From Sediminicola sp040566555 (GTDB taxonomy: Bacteria > Bacteroidota > Bacteroidia > Flavobacteriales > Flavobacteriaceae), in contig NZ_JBEWYP010000003.1 in the NCBI RefSeq assembly GCF_040566555.1, positions 62,001-126,000 on the forward strand: a DNA stretch of 64,000 nucleotides. Reading direction: 5' to 3'. Made by a program: the position numbers and the translations under genes. Under the pieces are notes generated by a model. It was not told where the DNA came from, searched no databases, and saw nothing but the letters and a program-made list of their open reading frames with translations. This document shows positions 41,826 to 50,421 of this stretch, piece after piece. The stretch's first letter is position 1. The number at the start of each line of letters is the position of its first letter.

Positions 41826-43127
41826 ATGAAAAAGATTGCTTTGCATTGGCAAATCCTAATTGGGATGTTGCTGGGGTTGTTGTTTGGGTATTTAATGATT
41901 CAAGTATCTGGGGGAAAGGAATTTGTTGAAAACTGGATTAACCCTTTAGGGGTGATATTTATTAATCTATTGAAGCTCATTGCCATTCCATTAATATTGG
42001 CATCCCTCGTAAAAGGGATCTCGGATTTAAAGGACATATCCAAATTTAGGAACATTGGTCTACGGACCATGGTCATCTTTATAATGACCACTGTTATTGC
42101 CATTACCATAGGTTTGTTCTTGGTAAATATTTTTAAACCTGGAAATGGTATTTCCAATGAAACCATAGAAAGGTTAACATCCACCTATTCAAATAATACT
42201 GGGCTTCAGGCAAAAATAGAAGAGGCCTCCTTGCAGAAAGATTCTGGTCCTTTGCAATTTTTGGTGGATATGGTTCCTGATAATATTTTTACCGCAATGA
42301 GTAATAATAAACTCATGCTCCAAGTAATATTTTTTACTGTGTTTTTGGGCATTTCCATGCTGCTTATCGGGGAAGAAAAAGCCAGACCCTTAAAAAATCT
42401 TTTTGATTCCCTAAATGATGCCGTTTTAAAAATGGTGGATTTGATAATGATATCGGCACCGGTAGCGGTTTTTGCCTTACTGGCCTATGTGGTGGTCAGC
42501 TCTGGGGATCCGGATCTGCTGTACGCCTTATTAAAATATTCGGGTGTAGTGGTTTTAGGACTCATCCTCATGATTGTCTTTTATTGCACCGTCATCTTTG
42601 TAACTACAAGGATCAACCCGTTTTGGTTCCTAAAAAAAATGAGTCCGGCTCAGCTCCTGGCATTTTCTACCAGTAGCAGTGCAGCCGTTTTGCCTGTGAA
42701 TATGAAAATTGTGGAAGATGAAATTGGAGTGGATAAGGAAGTGTCCAGTTTTGTTCTTCCGGTAGGGGCAACGGTGAACATGGATGGTACAAGCCTTTAT
42801 CAAGGGGTTGCCGCGGTGTTTATTTCACAGGCACTTGGGTTTCATTTGGAGCTTACGGATCAACTGATGATCGTGCTAACGGCCTTATTGGCGTCCATTG
42901 GATCTGCTGCCGTGCCGGGAGCTGGGATGGTGATGTTGGTTATTGTATTGGAATCCATAGGTTTTCCTGCCAATAAATTGGCCATTGGATTGGCCCTTAT
43001 TTTTGCAGTGGATCGTCCCTTGGATATGTGTAGAACCGTAATCAATGTTACTGGGGACGCCATGGTAAGTTTAATTGTCGCCAAATCTGTTGATAAAATA
43101 GATTATACGAAAGCGAAAAGGATGTAA
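41826..43127 (+). CDS. Dicarboxylate/amino acid:cation symporter (DAACS family), copy 2
   Basis: 433 residues, paralogue of the preceding gene with the same signatures: AFSTSSSAAVLPV, NMDGTSLYQGVAAVF, PGAGMVM, and DRPLDMCRTVINVTGDA. Substrate-site residues in TM8 (D...R/T..N) are the same, so related substrates are expected. The copies differ most in the extracytoplasmic loop around residues 105-150 and at the C-terminal tail. No promoter with a good -33/-7 pair was found in the 120-base gap. A short gap leads on to the DUF1704 gene. Confidence 0.92.
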   Translation: MKKIALHWQILIGMLLGLLFGYLMIQVSGGKEFVENWINPLGVIFINLLKLIAIPLILASLVKGISDLKDISKFRNIGLRTMVIFIMTTVIAITIGLFLVNIFKPGNGISNETIERLTSTYSNNTGLQAKIEEASLQKDSGPLQFLVDMVPDNIFTAMSNNKLMLQVIFFTVFLGISMLLIGEEKARPLKNLFDSLNDAVLKMVDLIMISAPVAVFALLAYVVVSSGDPDLLYALLKYSGVVVLGLILMIVFYCTVIFVTTRINPFWFLKKMSPAQLLAFSTSSSAAVLPVNMKIVEDEIGVDKEVSSFVLPVGATVNMDGTSLYQGVAAVFISQALGFHLELTDQLMIVLTALLASIGSAAVPGAGMVMLVIVLESIGFPANKLAIGLALIFAVDRPLDMCRTVINVTGDAMVSLIVAKSVDKIDYTKAKRM

Positions 43128-43189
43128 GGATCGTCCATTGGTCTCAAATGACTAAATTGCGACCAAATATGTTGATGTAATTGAAGCTT

Positions 43190-44359
43190 ATGAAGAATAG
43201 TGCCTTGGTAGATATTGAAAATGTGTATGCCGATTTATTTGAGATAGATATCAATTTGGACCGTTTGGTAAAAAAGATAGAACTGCTCAGTTATCTAAAC
43301 CCTCTGAATATTGAAAAGGAGAAACAGCGTTTCTTTGCCTCTAAATATACAGAAGACCCTATTTTTAAGTATCCCAAGATCAAATTTGATCCCTATAAGC
43401 TCCATCGCTTGTTTTATTCCCAACGTCTGGAGCGCATAGAAGATGATGAGATTCGGAAGATGTACCAGGAAATAATCTATTACTACTCCAATATGATCCA
43501 GTGCATTGAGACCATAGGCGAGGGTAAGAAGTTCTATTATAATTCTTTAAGGGTATTTGGCACCCCTACACAAAAGGACGTTCAGAATGCGAGATATATC
43601 CTTCATTTTGAAGATGAGCCTGTTTCCAGTGAAATGGAAAAAGTGTATACCGCAGAGGAAGCCAAAGCATATTTTGAGAAGTTTGTTCAACAATATAATT
43701 TTCCCTTGAATATCAGGTTGTCTACCAGCCTTGCGGCCGATGCTATGGTGAGCAACAGCACCCAATCTTTGGTCATCAAAAAAAACGCCAAATTTTCCAA
43801 GAACAAACTATTGACCCTGGCCAACCATGAGATAGGGGTTCATTTGGTCACGACCTTCAATGGCATGGACCAGCCCCTTAAGATTTTTTCAAATGGCTTT
43901 CCCAAAAATGTGGAAACACAGGAAGGGCTTGCCGTCTTTAGCGAATATATGAGTGGTGCCTTGACCTTAAAAAGGCTTAAAGAGCTATCTTACAGGGTTT
44001 TAGCATCGGACAGTTTAATAAAGGGTTCCAGTTTTTCTGATACCTTTGATATGATTCACAATCAATATAAATTGAATCGTAACGACGCCTTTACCATTAC
44101 CATGCGGGCCCATAGGGGAGGCGGCTTTACCAAAGATCGCTTGTATTTAAGTGGCTTGCGCAAAATATATAAGCGCTATAAAAAAGGAGTGTCCATGGAT
44201 AACTTATTATGCGGAAAGGTAAATATGGAATACGAACAAGGGATACAGCATTTGTTTGATCAGGGTCTTGTACATAACATCACCCATAAAAATGTGGCCT
44301 TTTCTGAAAACAAGAATGCGAATACGACGCTGGACTTTATCCTGAACAATTTAAAATAG
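43190..44359 (+). CDS. DUF1704 / QEGLA-motif putative metallopeptidase
   Basis: 389 residues from the ATG at 43190 (a TTG nine bases earlier is possible). Contains NHEIGVHLVTTFNG (HExxxH) near residue 215 and TQEGLAVFSEYMSG near 245, which are the signature of TIGR02421, the flavohemoglobin expression-modulating QEGLA family. This family shares the HExxxH site with the eukaryotic MATCAP (KIAA0895) tubulin carboxypeptidases, so a zinc carboxypeptidase activity is plausible. No signal peptide. Its bacterial substrate is not established. Follows the second symporter by 62 bases. Confidence 0.82.
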   Translation: MKNSALVDIENVYADLFEIDINLDRLVKKIELLSYLNPLNIEKEKQRFFASKYTEDPIFKYPKIKFDPYKLHRLFYSQRLERIEDDEIRKMYQEIIYYYSNMIQCIETIGEGKKFYYNSLRVFGTPTQKDVQNARYILHFEDEPVSSEMEKVYTAEEAKAYFEKFVQQYNFPLNIRLSTSLAADAMVSNSTQSLVIKKNAKFSKNKLLTLANHEIGVHLVTTFNGMDQPLKIFSNGFPKNVETQEGLAVFSEYMSGALTLKRLKELSYRVLASDSLIKGSSFSDTFDMIHNQYKLNRNDAFTITMRAHRGGGFTKDRLYLSGLRKIYKRYKKGVSMDNLLCGKVNMEYEQGIQHLFDQGLVHNITHKNVAFSENKNANTTLDFILNNLK

Positions 44360-44378
44360 CCTAGTTATCAATTTATTA

Positions 44379-44424
44379 GGGCGAAATTTGAATTTTATCT
44401 GGATGGATAAAATAAATTTCGCCC
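44379..44424. terminator. Long hairpin between convergent genes
   Basis: GGGCGAAATTT...AATTTTATC pairs with GATAAAAT...AAATTTCGCCC, about 19 base pairs with one unpaired base, six-base loop. It is the only structure in the 81 bases between the two convergent stops. AT-rich in the inner arm, so it may be a terminator or a strong mRNA end. Confidence 0.65.
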
Positions 44425-44440
44425 ATATTTCTACTAAATA

Positions 44441-46474
44441 TTAAAGTGAAATGCTCTTATGTCTGGGATATTTAACCTGATAGGAGAATTTTGTTTTTGC
44501 CGTGTCATTGGATCCTATGTTTAAATTCCAAGTTATGATGCCCTTAATGGGGTCGTACTTTGCCTCGTTTGTATTAATCTCCTCCACTTTTATTTCCTTA
44601 TTTTGGGAAATAGGTACCCTATCCATCAATCTTAATGCAATAGGCGTGCTTTTATTGTTTTTCACCTCCAAATCATATGCCTTGTCAATTATCTTATTGT
44701 TACCGATAAAGGATTTGTTTTTAAAGTCGTTCTTTAATGTTCTTGATACGGTAATCTGAGGATCTATGCCCAAGGATAAATTTAATTCTTTTGATACTGT
44801 ATAGGGGTCTATAACCGTTTTGCCTGCAAAAGTGCCCTCAAAGTATAAATTGGCTTCTCCTGGTAGCATATGATACTTTTCCCATTCTTTTAATTTTGCT
44901 ACCAGAAACACATTTTCATTGATCAGGGGAGCAGCTAAATATTCATAGGTGGCCTCTAAAGTAAAACTGTTGATCTCTATCGTCGTAATATCACCATTGG
45001 ATTTTAGGCTGTATGGCTTTTTGATCACGAATTTTGAATTGGTCATTTCATCCATTGGATTACTGGTGACCGTAGTTATGACCACCACCCCATTACTTGC
45101 TTTGTTACCGTAAATGGCTGTCGCCTGATCTCCTTTTAAAATTTCTAATGAGGCAATTTCATCTTCGGCCAAATCGCCTTCTTGAAAACCTTCAACCGGT
45201 ACACCATCAATAATATATAATGGGGATATATCCTCTGATTTACTTGAATGCCCGTTATCTTGAATCCCGGACACTCGTCCTTTCAAAATAGAAGATGTCT
45301 CGCTATAGCCCATTATTACTACTTCCTCCAGTGTCTGTGCATCTTCCTCCATTTTTATATTCATGACAGAGGAGTAGATGGGTACGCTTTCCGTGGAAAA
45401 TCCAATATAGGAAAACACCAATTCCTCTCCATTTTTAATGGGCAGGGTGTAATATCCATGAAAATCGGTTTGGGTTCCTATAGAGGTTCCTTTTATAACT
45501 ATAGCGCAACCTGGAAGGGGTTGACCAGAAGCGTCCGTAACTATTCCTGTTACTTTCTTGACCGTAGGATTATAGGAGTATGGATATCTTTTTGCCGCCC
45601 TTGATGCTGTATTCCTCGTATTACGGGCTATAAAATTCAAATACTTTGTTTCCAAAGAAGGTTTGACCGAATGACGGTTTGGATTACCTGTGGATAAGGA
45701 AATAGATACATTTTCCCAATCAGTACCTGTGTTTTGATACACCTGTGCCTTGTAAGTTAAATTGAGCGGAGCATTCAACTGCTTGGATTTAATATCATAT
45801 GTAGGGACCCAACCCGCCTCTGCCACAGTGTAACTGATATTCAGATTTAAAAATGCATCATTATCAGCATCAAATTTTATTGTTAGCTCTCCCTTAAATT
45901 CTTGGGGCCGACCTTTTAATTCGGAAAGTTGGTTTTGAGTGGCCGTAACTATTTCATTGATACTAGCCATCTGCTGATTTATTTTGAACATGGTATCCCT
46001 TATGGCAGTAATTCTTTGCCTGTAATAGGTGCTTATCTGCTTAACTTTTTCCAAATCAAAACTGTTTTCGGCAGTATTGAGTTGCCTATTGCTGGTAATC
46101 ACCAATTCCTCCTCTGCCAGCCCTGCAATCTTATTTTGGAGCAGGGAAATATTGGATTTATAACCTACAAGCAGATTTTCTAGGGTGGTTATATCGGGGT
46201 TGTCCAATTTTTTCTCAAGATAGTTGATGTTGTAGGCCATGGAAAGAATGGAAACCGATTGTAGTCCGGATATCTGTATGCTACTTTCATCAATACCGGT
46301 AGATAATCCGGTAAAGGTAAATTCACTGCTGCCTTTTGGCACCTTGAAGGTTGCGGTCCTTGTTATTTGTGCGCCGCTCAGATACACCGTAACATGTTTT
46401 ATTTTGGAAGGAACAGGACCATTGCTTCCAAATATTAGAAAAGGACAAAGTAGGGCAAAGAATAAATTTCTCAT
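44441..46474 (-). CDS. MuiA/DUF4139-type protein interrupted by a SusC-like regulatory and plug module
   Basis: 677 residues from the ATG at 46474, where RNLFFALLCPFLIFGSNG forms the signal peptide. In order: DUF4140-like N domain (about 25-85; VTVYLSGAQITRTATF), coiled coil (about 85-190), first part of DUF4139 (about 200-290; YTVAEAGWVPTYDI), a carboxypeptidase-D-regulatory-like domain (about 308-385; VTGIVTDASGQPLPGC, GYYTLP), a TonB-receptor plug-like segment (about 417-470; LYIIDGVPVEGF, EILKGDQATAIYG, SNGVVVITT), and the rest of DUF4139 (about 480-677). There is no barrel. The MuiA family's molecular role is unknown. The insert may mediate protein contacts in the periplasm or at the surface. 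Confidence 0.82.
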   Translation of the reverse strand: MRNLFFALLCPFLIFGSNGPVPSKIKHVTVYLSGAQITRTATFKVPKGSSEFTFTGLSTGIDESSIQISGLQSVSILSMAYNINYLEKKLDNPDITTLENLLVGYKSNISLLQNKIAGLAEEELVITSNRQLNTAENSFDLEKVKQISTYYRQRITAIRDTMFKINQQMASINEIVTATQNQLSELKGRPQEFKGELTIKFDADNDAFLNLNISYTVAEAGWVPTYDIKSKQLNAPLNLTYKAQVYQNTGTDWENVSISLSTGNPNRHSVKPSLETKYLNFIARNTRNTASRAAKRYPYSYNPTVKKVTGIVTDASGQPLPGCAIVIKGTSIGTQTDFHGYYTLPIKNGEELVFSYIGFSTESVPIYSSVMNIKMEEDAQTLEEVVIMGYSETSSILKGRVSGIQDNGHSSKSEDISPLYIIDGVPVEGFQEGDLAEDEIASLEILKGDQATAIYGNKASNGVVVITTVTSNPMDEMTNSKFVIKKPYSLKSNGDITTIEINSFTLEATYEYLAAPLINENVFLVAKLKEWEKYHMLPGEANLYFEGTFAGKTVIDPYTVSKELNLSLGIDPQITVSRTLKNDFKNKSFIGNNKIIDKAYDLEVKNNKSTPIALRLMDRVPISQNKEIKVEEINTNEAKYDPIKGIITWNLNIGSNDTAKTKFSYQVKYPRHKSISL

Positions 46475-46582
46475 AATCATTGGTTTATGTTGATGGATTA
46501 AATCTAGTCTAACCAACAATTAATAAAAACCAATAATGAGTGAAGGGGCTGTTTTGTAGTGTAAAATCGCTATTTGGGTGAG

Positions 46583-46990
46583 TTACTCCAAAAATTTCGC
46601 TTTAAGCTCGGGTGTAGGGATCATACATGCTTCCTTTTTGCCGAACCACTTATACCTGTTTTTTGCAATAATATCATAGATAAAGTTGGAGATCGACTCA
46701 GGGATCCATTCAAAAACTTGCAATAATGTCCATGCCCCGCCAAAATCTTGACCAATCTTTAAGGCGGCTGATGCCTTGGTATAATACGCTACCCCAGGCT
46801 CTATTAATATGATACTATCTATTTTAGAGGTATCGATATTGCGCTGTTGAAGAAATTTTCTGCCAATATCACTTTGGAGCGGGGCATACCTAAAGTTGTC
46901 TTTTTTATCGCGCTTTATGATAAATTGTATAGCACCATTGCAGAGGTTACAAACCCCGTCAAAAAGGATAATTTTTTTATTTTCTTCCAT
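46583..46990 (-). CDS. DCC family thiol-disulfide oxidoreductase-like protein (DUF393)
   Basis: 135 residues starting ENKKIILFDGVCNLCNGAIQFIIKRD; the DxxCxxC motif (DGVCNLC) is the family's name-giving signature. Also RYAPLQSDIGRKFL and a C-terminal WFGKKEACMIPTPE. The fold is thioredoxin-like and activity is presumed redox, but it is not proven for the family. Cytoplasmic. Its start lies three bases after the mutS2 stop, so it is co-transcribed with mutS2. Confidence 0.85.
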   Translation of the reverse strand: MEENKKIILFDGVCNLCNGAIQFIIKRDKKDNFRYAPLQSDIGRKFLQQRNIDTSKIDSIILIEPGVAYYTKASAALKIGQDFGGAWTLLQVFEWIPESISNFIYDIIAKNRYKWFGKKEACMIPTPELKAKFLE

Positions 46991-46993
46991 AGG

Positions 46994-49165
46994 TTACTTT
47001 TTGGCTTGCACCAGTTCCAATTGCTCTACACTTACGTTGGTAGTAAAAACACCATAATTGACCACTGCCTTGTTTTTTTCAAGGCTATCTATACTTCCAA
47101 CTGCCTTGCCATCCTGTAGACGTACCCTGTCTCCAATTTTGAATATGGGTCTTGGTTTGTTTTTTTCTTGGACAATAGCCTTTTTCTTCTCTTTCTTTTT
47201 CTCCTCCCTGACCTTGACTATTTTCTGCTCCAATTCCTGGGCTACTTCTACCTTCTTCTGCTTTTCTATTTTGACCTCTTTTACACTTTTCTTCTTGCGC
47301 TTGCTATTTTCGGTTTCTACTATGCGCAACAATTCAGAGACCAAGGGTCTTTTCTTTTTGTCTTGGAAGTATTTCCCCGCAGCGTCATTGAGTTTGTTTC
47401 CCAAATAGATCATGCGTTGGTTGTGATCATAGAGCTCTTGGTAATTTTCCAACTTGGACTTTATTTTGGAATTGAGGTCCTCCAAACGCTTGGCTTCTTC
47501 CCTTGCTTTGGATTCTTCTTCCTTTAATTGAGAGCCCGTTTTTTCCATTTTGCTCCTTTCTTTTTGAAGCTTGGCTATGGTGGCATCAAATCGAACCTTT
47601 CCTCGTTCAATTTTTTTCTTTGCCTTATTGATCAGGCTATAGGGGATGCCATTTTTTTGTGCCACTTCAAAAGTAAAAGAGCTTCCTGCCTGTCCTAAAA
47701 CCAATTGGTAGGTGGGCTCTAGGGTGCTGGAATTGAACAACATATTGGCATTGGTCATTTCCGGGAGTTCGTTGGCCAACATTTTAAGGTTGGAATAATG
47801 GGTGGTAATTACCCCATAGGCTCCGCGTTCGTAAAATACCTCCAAAAAGGTTTCCGCAAGAGCTCCACCGAGTTCCGGATCGCTCCCTGTCCCAAACTCA
47901 TCAATTAAAAAGAGGGTGCTTTCATTGCATTTTCGCAAGAAGCTGTTCATATTTTTTAGACGGTAGCTATAAGTACTCAGATGGTTTTCAATAGATTGAT
48001 TATCCCCGATATCCGTCAATATTTTATCAAACAGGCACACGGTACTGCGCTCGTGAACGGGAATAAGCATTCCACTTTGAACCATTACCTGAAGCAAGCC
48101 AATAGTTTTTAAAGTGATACTTTTTCCCCCGGCATTGGGGCCCGAGATCACTATGATCCTATTTTCAGGATAAAGGGATATGGTCTGTGGATAGGTTTTC
48201 TCATTTTTTCTTTTATTGCTCAAATACAATAAAGGATGGTAGGCATCCCTAAGGTTCATTTTCTTGTCCGTACTAATTTCAGGCATCACAGCATTCATGT
48301 CCAGAGCATATTTGGCTTTGGCAGCCGTGATATCCATATCTGTAAGATACTCTTGGTAGATACGCAATAAAGGGGCATGGGGCCTAATGTGTTCTGTTAG
48401 GTATTTTAGGATTTTTTTGATTTCCTCAGTTTCATCAAATTCCAGATTGTTCAGCTCCCTGCTGTATTTTAACGTGGCCTCAGGCTCTATATAAACAATG
48501 CTCCCGGTTTTAGAGGAACCCATTACAGCCCCTTTTACTTTTTTCCGGTACATGGCCTTTACAGCGAGGACCCTGCGGTTTTCTACGACAGATTCCCGAA
48601 TTTCATCCAAAAATTCAGAGGCGTTATAGGTATTTAAAGCGGATCCGAAACTTTGGTTTATTTTTCCTTTGACAAAGTTAATTTCTTGTCTGATCGTTCT
48701 TAGATTGTCCGACGCATTGTCCTTAATTTCCCCAAAACGGTCAATGACCATATCGATCTGGGTTGGAATATCGGAATTTAGTTCAATAACGTCCGAAGCC
48801 TTGTACAACAAAGGGTAATATTCCTTAAATTTTTTAAAGAATTTTAGGTGGGTGGTAACCGTATTGCAGATATTTCCAATTTTTCGGAAACCTGTAATTT
48901 CAAGACTGGTGTTCTCAATTTTCAGGAGCTTCAATTCTTGGTGGATGGCATCGAACCCGTGATTGGGAACCCTGTTGTCATTAGTGTAGGAAGCCAGGTA
49001 TTCAGAGGTTTGCCCTAAACTATTCAAAATACTTTCTTTACTGTCCAAGGGAACAACGGTCAAGGCCTTTTCCTTTCCCAATTCTGTATTGCATCGCAGG
49101 GAGAGTTGGTCCAAAACAGTAAAAAATTCTAAATCTTGTAGTGTTTTTTGTTGAATGTTGTTCAT
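46994..49165 (-). CDS. mutS2: MutS2-like protein lacking the Smr domain
   Basis: 723 residues. N-terminal helical core (TLQDLEFFTVLDQLSLRCNTELGK), clamp and lever (about 50-310), then the ABC ATPase: Walker A SGPNAGGKSITLK near residue 340, STYSYRLKNM, Walker B LFLIDEFGTGSDPELGGAL, and ITTHYSNLK. A long charged coiled coil (about 510-660, very Lys/Glu rich) leads to a KOW-like end (FKIGDRVRLQDGKAVGSIDSL). The Smr nuclease domain that ends most MutS2 is absent. MutS2 acts on recombination intermediates or stalled ribosomes depending on the species. Cytoplasmic; the DCC gene follows three bases later. Confidence 0.9.
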   Translation of the reverse strand: MNNIQQKTLQDLEFFTVLDQLSLRCNTELGKEKALTVVPLDSKESILNSLGQTSEYLASYTNDNRVPNHGFDAIHQELKLLKIENTSLEITGFRKIGNICNTVTTHLKFFKKFKEYYPLLYKASDVIELNSDIPTQIDMVIDRFGEIKDNASDNLRTIRQEINFVKGKINQSFGSALNTYNASEFLDEIRESVVENRRVLAVKAMYRKKVKGAVMGSSKTGSIVYIEPEATLKYSRELNNLEFDETEEIKKILKYLTEHIRPHAPLLRIYQEYLTDMDITAAKAKYALDMNAVMPEISTDKKMNLRDAYHPLLYLSNKRKNEKTYPQTISLYPENRIIVISGPNAGGKSITLKTIGLLQVMVQSGMLIPVHERSTVCLFDKILTDIGDNQSIENHLSTYSYRLKNMNSFLRKCNESTLFLIDEFGTGSDPELGGALAETFLEVFYERGAYGVITTHYSNLKMLANELPEMTNANMLFNSSTLEPTYQLVLGQAGSSFTFEVAQKNGIPYSLINKAKKKIERGKVRFDATIAKLQKERSKMEKTGSQLKEEESKAREEAKRLEDLNSKIKSKLENYQELYDHNQRMIYLGNKLNDAAGKYFQDKKKRPLVSELLRIVETENSKRKKKSVKEVKIEKQKKVEVAQELEQKIVKVREEKKKEKKKAIVQEKNKPRPIFKIGDRVRLQDGKAVGSIDSLEKNKAVVNYGVFTTNVSVEQLELVQAKK

Positions 49166-49214
49166 AGCATTGTAAAGCCCTAAATTTGGTCCTACAAAAG
49201 TAGGCCTTTTTTAT

Positions 49215-49880
49215 ATGAACATCAATATACATCCTAGTTGGAGGGAACAGCTTTACGAAGAGTTTAACAAGTCTTATTTTTTAAATTTAGTTCTCTTTGT
49301 AAAGCAAGAATATGAGACCTATACATGTTACCCTAAAAGTGATCATGTTTTTTCTGCTTTTGATTATTGCCCATTTCAGGAAACCAAAGTGGTTATCATA
49401 GGGCAGGACCCTTATCATGGACCTAATCAGGCCCATGGCCTTTGTTTTTCCGTACAGGAAGAAGTGAACCATCCACCTTCCCTGACCAATATTTTCAAGG
49501 AATTGGAATCGGATATTGGGAAAAGGTATCCTGACAGTGGCAACTTGGAAAATTGGGCTAAACAAGGGGTGCTTTTACTGAATGCTACCTTAACTGTACG
49601 TGCCAATGAGGCTGGGAGCCATCAAAAGAAGGGATGGGAAACATTTACAGATAGGGTCATTGAAAAAATATCCAAGGAGCGGGAAGGCGTCGTTTTTTTA
49701 CTGTGGGGCGGATTTGCCAAAAAGAAAATTAAATTAATTGATACCACCAAACACAGTGTGCTTATGTCTGGTCATCCTTCTCCATTAAGTGCCAATAGGG
49801 GATACTGGTTTGGTAACCGCCATTTTAGCAAGTGTAATGAGCTATTGACGGACGGAAAAAAAGAGGGTATTGTATGGTAA
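49215..49880 (+). CDS. ung: Uracil-DNA glycosylase
   Basis: 221 residues, usual length of family 1 UDG. GQDPYHGPNQAHGLCFS contains the water-activating Asp of the first motif; HPSPLSANRGYWFGNRHF carries the second, with the His and the leucine-loop region. NWAKQGVLLLNATLTV is also characteristic. It removes uracil from DNA to begin base excision repair. Divergent from mutS2 with 49 bases between the starts. Confidence 0.96.
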   Translation: MNINIHPSWREQLYEEFNKSYFLNLVLFVKQEYETYTCYPKSDHVFSAFDYCPFQETKVVIIGQDPYHGPNQAHGLCFSVQEEVNHPPSLTNIFKELESDIGKRYPDSGNLENWAKQGVLLLNATLTVRANEAGSHQKKGWETFTDRVIEKISKEREGVVFLLWGGFAKKKIKLIDTTKHSVLMSGHPSPLSANRGYWFGNRHFSKCNELLTDGKKEGIVW

Positions 49881-49958
49881 TTTGTCGAATATTTAACGAA
49901 TTCTTTTCTATTATCGACTAATTAGTTAACTTAGAGAGTATATTCTAATAAAATTTGT

Positions 49959-50396
49959 GTGACCCAATTCTCTATCAAATCTGTTTTACTTGTTGATGAT
50001 GATCCTGCAGCGACATTCATCAATAAAGTCTTTATACGTAATTTGCCTTTGGACGTAGATGTGTATGCCGCCACAGATGGTAAGGACGCATTGGATTTAT
50101 TGGATGAAATAAGTATTAGCCTAAATGGACAGCAGTCCTTTATTCCTTGCTTGCTGATATTGGATATAAAGATGCCGGTGATGGACGGATGGGAGTTCTT
50201 GGACGCTTATACGGATCGCTATTCCAAAGAAATTAAAAAGAATATTACCATAGTGGTAACTACTATGAGCCAAGATGAACGAGATATAATCAAGGCCAGT
50301 AACAATCCTATGATCAAAGAATTTGTTCAAAAGCCCCTCTCTGATGAAAAACTATTGGAAATAATTGAAAGGCACTTTATGGAAAAACAACATTAG
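49959..50396 (+). CDS. Single-domain response regulator (receiver only)
   Basis: 145 residues, one CheY-like receiver: acidic triplet DDD at 13-15, phospho-acceptor Asp69 in LLILDIKMPVMDGWEFL, a Thr/Thr switch in VVTTMSQDE, and the conserved Lys in FVQKPLS. No output domain, so it acts by protein contact, for example in a phosphorelay. The start is GTG at 49959; no ATG precedes the DDD motif. No histidine kinase is adjacent. Convergent with the following operon, 25 bases between the ends. Confidence 0.9.
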   Translation: MTQFSIKSVLLVDDDPAATFINKVFIRNLPLDVDVYAATDGKDALDLLDEISISLNGQQSFIPCLLILDIKMPVMDGWEFLDAYTDRYSKEIKKNITIVVTTMSQDERDIIKASNNPMIKEFVQKPLSDEKLLEIIERHFMEKQH

Positions 50397-50421
50397 TGTG
50401 CTTGTTGAATGTCTCTTTCTA

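Noticed and set aside
47058..47527. Plus-strand frames of about 118 residues opposite mutS2, looking like membrane proteins
   Set aside because: They are the reverse of the Lys/Glu-rich coiled coil, which gives Phe/Leu-rich false membrane segments.
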